Of a stretch of DNA of 8,747 bases, positions 4,765 to 8,747 are shown one piece after another. The notes beneath the pieces are model-generated. The model made no database searches, was not told where the DNA came from, and saw only the letters and a program-made list of their open reading frames with translations. Location: positions 1 through 8,747 of the forward strand of contig MNVP01000073.1 of assembly GCA_001871815.1 (NCBI GenBank), in the 5' to 3' direction. The DNA comes from Candidatus Omnitrophica bacterium CG1_02_40_15. GTDB taxonomy: Bacteria; Omnitrophota; Gorgyraeia; Gorgyraeales; Gorgyraeaceae. The first letter of the stretch is position 1, and each line of letters opens with the position of its first letter. Both the position numbers and the translations under genes were made by a program.

Positions 4765-4952
4765 TAATGAGCGCATCACTTATGGCATCTTTCAGATGCC
4801 ATAAGTGATCCTCCTCTTAGTTGTTTCTATGTTGCGCGAATTAATCCCGCCCTTTTAGCAATTTTTCTCAGCTTGCTATTCAAAAGGGCGGGATAAGTTC
4901 GGCCAAATGACTTACGTCGTCCTTCGGACTCCGTAAGTCATGGCCTCACTTA
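4764..4952 (-). repeat. Composite three-hairpin element, copy d (rpsS/rplV)
   Basis: This is the fourth copy, far from the other three. It starts with the rpsS TAA and ends overlapping the rplV ATG (GCGCTCATTA then ATG). Hairpin C pairs 4907-4916 with 4932-4941 and lacks the nested CTGCC hairpin of copies a and c. Hairpin B (4845-4856 with 4882-4893) is almost the same as in copy b, including its loop. Unit A contains a perfect 16-bp stem with a 3-base loop and an adjacent AGGAGG, in the same layout as copy c. Confidence 0.85.
4810..4815 (-). promoter_or_regulatory. Displaced Shine-Dalgarno site for rplV
   Basis: AGGAGG on the minus strand lies 45 bases from the rplV ATG. It directly touches a perfect 16-bp hairpin (4775-4790 with 4794-4809, 3-base loop). 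The remaining distance to the ATG is 10 bases (4765-4774), the same as at rpsN, although the stem sequences are unrelated. Function is inferred. Confidence 0.65.
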
Positions 4953-5234
4953 CGTCTTATCCATCGACTGCTCTGTATGAGCGCCGTGCCTTTTAAATAT
5001 CCTTGTAGGAGAAAATTCTCCAAGCTTATGGCCAACCATGTTCTCTGTTATAAAAACAGGTATAAATTTCCTGCCGTTATAGATTGATATAGTAGCCCCT
5101 ACAAAATCAGGCGTTATGGTTGAACGGCGAGACCATGTCTTTATAGGTTTTCTGTCGCCTTTTGCCTGCAGCTCCTTTACAACATTTAATAATTTTTCGT
5201 CTACAAACGGGCCCTTTTTTAAAGATCTACTCAT
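4950..5234 (-). CDS. rpsS: Ribosomal protein S19 (uS19)
   Basis: This is a 94-residue 30S head protein that forms a complex with S13 near the A-site finger. It begins MSRSLKKGPFVDEKLL and continues with KTWSRRSTITPDFVG, IYNGRKFIPVFITENMVGHK and GEFSPTRIFKRHGAH, all diagnostic. The frame is open a further 57 codons upstream, but that part translates repeat DNA. The ATG at 5234 has AAGGAGAG just before it and gives the universal start. The stop TAA is the first three bases of the composite repeat before rplV. Confidence 0.97.
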   Translation of the reverse strand: MSRSLKKGPFVDEKLLNVVKELQAKGDRKPIKTWSRRSTITPDFVGATISIYNGRKFIPVFITENMVGHKLGEFSPTRIFKRHGAHTEQSMDKT

Positions 5235-5449
5235 TACTCTCCTTTTTAATCGCTGAACTACGCGGAAGCTGTTCTTCGCTTCGTCCCGCCCTTTCGTAGA
5301 AAGAGCGGGGCTTCGCTCAGAACAGACCCAGTACCACAAGGGTACTGGGCACGCGCGGAAAAAACGCTGAAACTGACGTTTAATTTCCGCGTGGTTCCGC
5401 GTCACTTGCGAATGAAATGAGCAATTGCTTCTGCGTATTTCCGCGATTT
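5235..5449 (-). repeat. Structured spacer with CGCGGAA repeats (rplB/rpsS)
   Basis: This 215-base gap is the second longest of those I could not assign to one gene-spanning family. CGCGGAA occurs at 5261 and 5354, and its complement TTCCGCG at 5385, 5395 and 5439. Nested hairpins include CTGTTCT/AGAACAG (5269-5275 with 5319-5325) around a CCCGCCCTTTC stem (5285-5310), and CCCAGTACC/GGTACTGGG (5327-5335 with 5341-5349). The only regulatory site recognised is the rpsS Shine-Dalgarno sequence at the rpsS end. Confidence 0.75.
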
Positions 5450-6292
5450 CTATGCTGTTACTATTTGGCTCTTACACCTCTTTACAATATATTTATCCGA
5501 CTGTTTCCTTTTTCTGGTCTTAAAGCCCTTTGATAGCATTCCCCACGGAGAACACGGGTGCCTGCCGCCCGAAGACTTGCCCTCTCCTCCGCCCATTGGA
5601 TGGTCAACAGGGTTCATTGCCACTCCTCTTACTCTGGGCATATGGCCAAGCCATCTTGACCTTCCTGCCTTACCTAGAGAAATAGCATCGTGATCTATAT
5701 TGCCTAACTGCCCTATTGTAGCCATGCAATCCAAACTGACAAGCCTCACTTCTCCTGAAGGCAATTTGACATGCGCGTATAAATTTTCCTTTGCTAGTAT
5801 CTGCGCATAAGAACCTGCGGATCTCACAATCTTTCCGCCTGTGCCTTTTTTTAATTCCAGATTATGCATAGGAATGCCGGGCGGTATATGTACGAGCGCC
5901 ATGGCGTTTCCTGGTTTTATTTCTACTTCAGACATGCTTGAGATAACAGTGTCGCCGACATTCAATCCGTTCGGCCATAGTATATAGCTTTTGTCATTAT
6001 CTTCATATTTAATTAACGCTATTCTTGAAGATCTGTTAGGATCGTATTCAATAGATATGACCTTTCCTGGTTTATCAAACTTGTTTCTTTTAAAGTCTAT
6101 AATTCTATATCTTTTCTTATGGCCTCCGCCTATCCATCTGGACGTAACCCTGCCTTGAAAATTTCTGCCACCAGTTCTCTTTATAGATTCTGTTAAAGAT
6201 TTTTCAGGCTTATGCCTGGTGATCTCTTTGAAATCAGAAAGAGCTGTCCATCGTAATCCCGGCGATCTTGGCTTATATTGTTTTATGCCCAT
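5450..6292 (-). CDS. rplB: Ribosomal protein L2 (uL2)
   Basis: This is a 280-residue 50S core protein needed for subunit association and peptidyl transfer. It has the N-terminal KPRSPGLRWTALSDF, GGRNFQGRVTSRWIGGGHKKRYR, the OB and SH3-like core with MHNLELKKGTGGKIVRSAGSYAQ, and the C-terminal signature NPVDHPMGGGEGKSSGGRHP around residues 227-246. The D-H pair of this loop, reported as important for peptidyl transfer in E. coli, is present at 230-231. An open frame extends to 6337, but it would translate the hairpin after rplW. The ATG at 6292 gives the standard start MGIKQYKPRSPG. Only a weak AAGAGA precedes it. Confidence 0.98.
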   Translation of the reverse strand: MGIKQYKPRSPGLRWTALSDFKEITRHKPEKSLTESIKRTGGRNFQGRVTSRWIGGGHKKRYRIIDFKRNKFDKPGKVISIEYDPNRSSRIALIKYEDNDKSYILWPNGLNVGDTVISSMSEVEIKPGNAMALVHIPPGIPMHNLELKKGTGGKIVRSAGSYAQILAKENLYAHVKLPSGEVRLVSLDCMATIGQLGNIDHDAISLGKAGRSRWLGHMPRVRGVAMNPVDHPMGGGEGKSSGGRHPCSPWGMLSKGFKTRKRKQSDKYIVKRCKSQIVTA

Positions 6293-6300
6293 TTTCTCTT

Positions 6301-6350
6301 TCAAGACCAGGTCTTGAGCACAGTAAACTGTGCGCAAGACCTGGTCTTGA
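6301..6350 (-). repeat. 50-bp double palindrome (rplW/rplB)
   Basis: Arms TCAAGACCAGGTCTTG (6301-6316) and CAAGACCTGGTCTTGA (6335-6350) pair, with an inner GCACAG/CTGTGC pair. Each arm is itself nearly self-complementary about its middle base, so either one long hairpin or a cloverleaf of smaller ones is possible. It begins at the base after the rplW TGA and ends 8 bases before the rplB ATG. There is no run of U after it, so it does not look like a terminator. Confidence 0.88.
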
Positions 6351-6635
6351 TCATGTAGTTGCTATATCAATCTTATCTCCCTGTTTAAGCGTAACTATTG
6401 CCTTTTTCCAATCAGGGGTCTTGCCTTCTTTGTATCTTACGCGTTTCCACTTGCCTTGCACCTTAAGGGTGTTTACTTTCTTAACCGTAACATTATAGAT
6501 CTCTTCCACTGCCTGTCTTATCTGAATTTTGTTTGCATCATTAGCTACATGAAAAATATACTTATTTTCAGCCAGCATTCCAGAACCTTTTTCAGTCCTC
6601 GCTATGTGTTTTATTATATCGTATGAGGTATTCAA
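6351..6635 (-). CDS. rplW: Ribosomal protein L23 (uL23), TTG start
   Basis: This 50S protein at the tunnel exit is the main docking site for trigger factor and SRP. With a TTG start at 6635 it is 94 residues. It has SYDIIKHIARTEKGSGMLAENK at the start, then FHVANDANKIQIRQAVEEIYNVTVKKVNT, then KWKRVRYKEGKTPDWKKAIVTL, which follow the family. The open frame reaches a TTG at 6683, but those residues translate the arms of a palindromic repeat. A GGTGA lies 7 bases before the TTG at 6635, so I prefer that start. The Shine-Dalgarno sequence is part of the repeat shared with rplP. The TGA stop directly adjoins the hairpin before rplB. Confidence 0.93.
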   Translation of the reverse strand: MNTSYDIIKHIARTEKGSGMLAENKYIFHVANDANKIQIRQAVEEIYNVTVKKVNTLKVQGKWKRVRYKEGKTPDWKKAIVTLKQGDKIDIATT

Positions 6636-6636
6636 T

Positions 6637-6699
6637 GTATAGTCACCGCTGAATTTTGTCCGCCAAAGTTCTGTGGCGGACAAAATTGGTTAAGGAATC
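6637..6699 (-). repeat. AATTTTG/CCGCC palindrome with RBS, copy 2 (rplD/rplW)
   Basis: This is the second copy of the palindrome (core 6652-6687, also 36 bp). On the minus strand it has ATTCCTTAACC on one side and TTCAGCGGTGACTATACAT on the other. GGTGA of the flank is the Shine-Dalgarno site of rplW. Its core centre reads CCACAGAACTTTGG, the exact reverse complement of the CCAAAGTTCTGTGG in copy 1 on the same strand. Confidence 0.85.
6643..6647 (-). promoter_or_regulatory. Shine-Dalgarno site of rplW
   Basis: GGTGA lies 7 bases before the TTG at 6635 and decides that TTG as the start rather than the TTG at 6683. It belongs to the repeat flank shared with rplP. Confidence 0.78.
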
Positions 6700-6721
6700 A
6701 TTAATTATATCACCATAAACT

Positions 6722-7396
6722 TTACTTTTTTAATCTCCTTACAATAGCATCGTGCGTTTCCTTTGAAAACAGGATCTTCGAATTTGACAGCACATCATAT
6801 GTATTAAAATCTATAGAACGTTTTATTGTTACATTCTCTATGTTTCTACAGCTCTTTACAATATTCTCATTGGCATCCCGGTATAAAAATAACACCCTAT
6901 CCCCGTATGTCTTTAGCGATACGAGGAGCTTTGCGATCTCGCTTGTCTTTGGCTGTTTCAATTCAGGGTCTTTTTCAAGGACAAATATTTCATTATCTTT
7001 TAATTTCGCGCTGAGGCTTGATATAAGAGCGATCCTTTTTGTCTTCTTAGGCATATCGTAACCAAAATCCCTTGGAACTGGGCCAAATATGGTGCCGCCA
7101 TGCCTCCATAGAGGCGATCTTATAGAGCCTGACCTTGCCCTTCCTGTTCCTTTCTGCCTCCATGGTTTTTTGCCCCCGCCCCTGACAAGCCCTTTTGTCT
7201 TTGTGCTAGCATTACCCTGCCTGCTATTAGCCCTGTACATAAGTATAATTTCATTAAGAAGCGGCTTATTGACCTTTGCGTTAAACACATCAGGGTCAAG
7301 CTTGAATTTATCAATCTTTTTTCCCAAAAGGCTGTAAACATCAACTTCTAGGGCTTCATTGCTATCAGTTTTTATTTCTTTTTTTTCTTTCGGCAT
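6722..7396 (-). CDS. rplD: Ribosomal protein L4 (uL4)
   Basis: This is a 224-residue 50S protein whose long loop reaches the exit tunnel; in Gammaproteobacteria it also represses the S10 operon. The tunnel loop is seen at about residues 70-106, with VRGGGKKPWRQKGTGRARSG and SIRSPLWRHGGTIFGP. The end includes VLSNSKILFSKETHDAIVRRL. Compared with the usual start, there are about 15 extra polar residues (MPKEKKEIKTDSNEALE) before the first strand. No later Met gives a better start. The ATG at 7396 directly follows a 7-bp-unit repeat block, with no Shine-Dalgarno site visible. Confidence 0.96.
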   Translation of the reverse strand: MPKEKKEIKTDSNEALEVDVYSLLGKKIDKFKLDPDVFNAKVNKPLLNEIILMYRANSRQGNASTKTKGLVRGGGKKPWRQKGTGRARSGSIRSPLWRHGGTIFGPVPRDFGYDMPKKTKRIALISSLSAKLKDNEIFVLEKDPELKQPKTSEIAKLLVSLKTYGDRVLFLYRDANENIVKSCRNIENVTIKRSIDFNTYDVLSNSKILFSKETHDAIVRRLKK

Positions 7397-7475
7397 TTTC
7401 AGCTATAAGCCATAAGCTGTAAGCTATAAGCTGGAAAATCCTTGTTACAGCTTACGGCTTAAAACTTACAGCTTA
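7397..7475 (-). repeat. Heptad-unit palindrome (rplC/rplD)
   Basis: The 79-base gap reads in 7-base steps on the minus strand: TAAGCTG, TAAGTTT, TAAGCCG, TAAGCTG and so on. After a short centre it continues with complementary steps CAGCTTA, TAGCTTA, CAGCTTA, TGGCTTA. It starts at the rplC stop and ends with AGCTGAAA directly before the rplD ATG. It can fold as one long imperfect hairpin in several registers. Confidence 0.87.
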
Positions 7476-8099
7476 CTATTTCTTTTTAGCGCTCTTTATT
7501 TCAAGATACCCGTTGCGGCAACCAGGCACAGGCCCTTTTACAAGCAATATATTTTTTTCTTTTAACACCTTTATCACCTGGAGGCTTTGTATAGTTATTC
7601 TTTCATTGCCCATATGGCCTGGAAATCTCTTTCCTCTAGGGACATCTTTACGGCATCCTCTTCCACCTGCCTGAGAGCCTATGCCTCCTGGGGCGCGGTG
7701 AAACATGGATCCATGGCCTCCCGGACCGCCTTTAAAATGATGGCGCTTTACAACTCCTTGAAATCCTCTTCCTATAGAAGTCCCTGCTATATCTACAAAA
7801 TCTTTTTCTTTAAAGATATCTGCTGTTAGCTGCTGCCCGACGATTACCTTATCCTTGGCGTCAAAAGATATTTCTCTTACAAATACGCTGGGCTTCTGGT
7901 TTATCTTCTTATAAAAACCTAATTGAGGTTTTGGGATATTTTTTTCTTTCTTTTCTCCAAAACCCAATCTTACCTTCTTCTCACAAACATTCAGCACAGT
8001 GCAAGGCCCAGCTTCAATAACAGTGACCGGTATAGACGCGCCTTCATCGCTGAAAATCTGAGTCATGCCCAACTTCTTACCTAATATCCCAATTCTCAT
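7476..8099 (-). CDS. rplC: Ribosomal protein L3 (uL3)
   Basis: This is a 207-residue 50S protein that starts 23S rRNA assembly and reaches the peptidyl-transferase centre. It shows MRIGILGKKLGMTQIF, then VDIAGTSIGRGFQGVVKRHH at residues 102-121, the extended loop GPGGHGSMFHRAPGGIGSQ, and GKRFPGHMGNERITIQ. These are the family landmarks at normal spacing. The ATG at 8099 is the natural start. The upstream TAGTGAGCTGATA offers only a partial Shine-Dalgarno match and lies in a repeat block shared with the rpsJ leader. The TAG stop directly abuts a heptad-repeat palindrome. Confidence 0.97.
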   Translation of the reverse strand: MRIGILGKKLGMTQIFSDEGASIPVTVIEAGPCTVLNVCEKKVRLGFGEKKEKNIPKPQLGFYKKINQKPSVFVREISFDAKDKVIVGQQLTADIFKEKDFVDIAGTSIGRGFQGVVKRHHFKGGPGGHGSMFHRAPGGIGSQAGGRGCRKDVPRGKRFPGHMGNERITIQSLQVIKVLKEKNILLVKGPVPGCRNGYLEIKSAKKK

Positions 8100-8100
8100 T

Positions 8101-8190
8101 ATCAGCTCACTATGCTGGTGAACGGTTAAAAGTGTAAGGTGTAATTTAAACTGTAAACCTTTAACCTAAAACCGTTAACCGTAAACCAAC
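8101..8190 (-). repeat. GGTTTAC-type heptad palindrome (rpsJ/rplC)
   Basis: On the minus strand the block reads in 7-base steps GGTTTAC, GGTTAAC, GGTTTTA, GGTTAAA, GGTTTAC, then AT-rich variants, then complements such as TTTTAAC and CGTTCAC. The end near rplC (8101-8127) matches 8515-8541 with a few changes, so this is a second family copy. The feet GTTGGT and ACCAGC can pair. Confidence 0.82.
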
Positions 8191-8198
8191 TTATAATC

Positions 8199-8504
8199 TT
8201 ACTTTATCTCCACATCCACACCCGCAGGAAGATCTAATTTACGCAATGCGTCTATTGTCTTTGCGGTAGGGCTTACGATATCTATCAGCCTTTTGTGAGT
8301 CTTCATTTGAAACTGTTCTCTGGATTTTTTATCTACATGAGGAGATCTTAATACTGTAAAGATCTCTCTTTTTGTAGGCAGCGGGATTGGGCCTGACACC
8401 ATTGCGCCTGTCCGCTTTGCAGTATCTACTATTTCCAGAGCAGACTGATCTATAAGCTTATGGTCATATCCCTGTAACTTGATTCGTATACGTTGTTCAG
8501 CCAT
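8199..8504 (-). CDS. rpsJ: Ribosomal protein S10 (uS10, NusE)
   Basis: This is a 101-residue 30S head protein that also acts, as NusE, in antitermination with NusB and couples to NusG. The sequence QRIRIKLQGYDHKLIDQSALEIVDTAKRTG is cut here for length in two recognisable parts: the first strand IRIKLQGYDH and the helix with DTAKRTGA. GPIPLPTKREIFTVLRSPHV, then KKSREQFQMKTHKRLIDI, and a terminal LPAGVDVEIK complete the family pattern. The ATG at 8504 has AGGAG four bases upstream. It is the first gene of the S10 cluster and follows tuf by 147 bases. No long S10 leader hairpin for L4 control can be recognised. Confidence 0.97.
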   Translation of the reverse strand: MAEQRIRIKLQGYDHKLIDQSALEIVDTAKRTGAMVSGPIPLPTKREIFTVLRSPHVDKKSREQFQMKTHKRLIDIVSPTAKTIDALRKLDLPAGVDVEIK

Positions 8505-8514
8505 CTTACTCCTG

Positions 8515-8640
8515 ATCAGCTCACTATGTTGGTGAACGGTTTAAGGTGAACAGTTTAAAATGAACGGTTAAAAGTGAAAGGTGTAAAACGTGAATTTGAA
8601 CTGTCAACTTTTAACCTGACACCTGAAACCTTACACCAAC
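8515..8640 (-). repeat. 14-bp-unit palindrome (tuf/rpsJ)
   Basis: On the plus strand the units are GTGAACGGTTTAAG, GTGAACAGTTTAAA, ATGAACGGTTAAAA and GTGAAAGGTGTAAA. They are followed by complementary units ending CCTTACACCAAC. The 14-base step is a doubled 7-base step as in the rpsJ/rplC gap, and the two blocks share their rpsJ- and rplC-proximal ends. Most of the leader of the S10 cluster in this window is made of this block. Confidence 0.82.
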
Positions 8641-8651
8641 ACGTTGTTTTA

Positions 8652-8747
8652 CTATGCTATTATCTCCGACACCACTCCCGCTCCAACTGTGTGCCCGCCT
8701 TCACGAATCGCAAAGCGGAGCTCTTTTTCCATGGCGATAGGGATTAT
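8652..8747 (-). CDS. tuf: Elongation factor Tu, C-terminal 31 residues only
   Basis: The GTPase that delivers aminoacyl-tRNA to the ribosome enters the window only as its extreme C-terminus. The residues IIPIAMEKELRFAIREGG, then HTVGAGVVSEIIA and a TAG stop, match the end of domain 3 of EF-Tu. The common GGRTVGAG reads GGHTVGAG here, a substitution I believe occurs in other bacteria. The gene's position directly before rpsJ matches the tuf-S10 order of many bacteria, so str genes (rpsL, rpsG, fusA) probably lie further upstream, outside the window. Confidence 0.96.
   Translation of the reverse strand: MIPIAMEKELRFAIREGGHTVGAGVVSEIIA

Noticed and set aside
5235..5405. N-terminal extension of S19
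   Set aside because: The frame is open, but the residues come from repeat hairpins, and the ATG at 5234 has AAGGAGAG and the universal MSRSLKKGPF start.
2847..6350. Intergenic hairpins as rho-independent terminators
   Set aside because: On the coding strand none of the stems examined is followed by a run of U, and all lie inside a co-directional operon of essential genes.
6636..6683. Longer L23 starting with TTG at 6683
   Set aside because: The extra residues translate the palindrome arms; GGTGA seven bases before the TTG at 6635 and family length favour the shorter form.
8602..8607. TTGACA on the minus strand ahead of rpsJ as a -35 box
   Set aside because: The best -10 candidates at 15-17 bases (TTACAC, TACACC or ACACCT) are poor, and the motif is one unit of the 14-bp repeat, so it is likely chance.
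8515..8640. CRISPR array from repeated units
   Set aside because: Units are only 7 or 14 bp, degenerate and without spacers, and the second half is complementary to the first.

Overview
This window is a stretch of bacterial chromosome holding the S10 and spc ribosomal protein clusters. Every gene lies on the minus strand, so transcription runs from high to low coordinates. The order is tuf (3' end only), rpsJ, rplC, rplD, rplW, rplB, rpsS, rplV, rpsC, rplP, rpmC, rpsQ, rplN, rplX, rplE, rpsN, rpsH, rplF (5' end only). This is the classical bacterial S10-spc order with no gene missing, broken or inserted. The proteins are full length and carry the usual family signatures. S14 is the short four-cysteine zinc type, and L24 carries a CxxC/CxxC pair. 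TGA is used as a normal stop after rplW and rpsQ, so there is no sign of a recoded TGA.

The genes are ordinary, but the spaces between them are not. In most bacteria these genes are packed nearly end to end. Here only three of the 17 junctions are tight: rplV/rpsC (2 bases), rpsQ/rplN (ATGA overlap) and rplN/rplX (8 bases). The other 14 junctions, of 42 to 215 bases, are each filled almost from stop codon to start codon by palindromic repeat DNA. No gap exceeds 300 bases. At least five repeat designs occur. (1) A three-hairpin composite element of about 170-217 bp lies at four junctions (rpsH/rplF, rpsN/rpsH, rplE/rpsN, rpsS/rplV). (2) A palindrome with AATTTTG..CCGCC arms at rpsC/rplP and rplD/rplW carries the next gene's Shine-Dalgarno sequence. 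(3) Palindromes built from 7-bp (or 14-bp) units lie at rplX/rplE, rplC/rplD, rpsJ/rplC and tuf/rpsJ. (4) GTAGGG...CCCTAC hairpins lie at rplP/rpmC and rpmC/rpsQ. (5) Single-copy structured spacers lie at rplW/rplB and rplB/rpsS.

The most striking observation is at rpsN and rplV. A strong AGGAGG sits about 65 and 45 bases upstream of the start, directly against the foot of a perfect 16-bp hairpin. The other foot of that hairpin is exactly 10 bases from the ATG at both genes. Folding the hairpin would bring a distant Shine-Dalgarno sequence into range. The composite elements also begin with the upstream gene's TAA stop and end at or next to the downstream start in three of four cases. They therefore behave as intergenic punctuation that supplies stop codons and reshapes initiation regions.

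Organism: the sequence is moderately AT-rich, with standard code, a mixture of ATG and TTG starts, and heavy small-palindrome load even in its most highly expressed operon. I suspect an uncultivated candidate-phylum bacterium with repeat-rich spacers (something like Omnitrophota is possible). That placement is a guess from style, not shown by any marker in the window.
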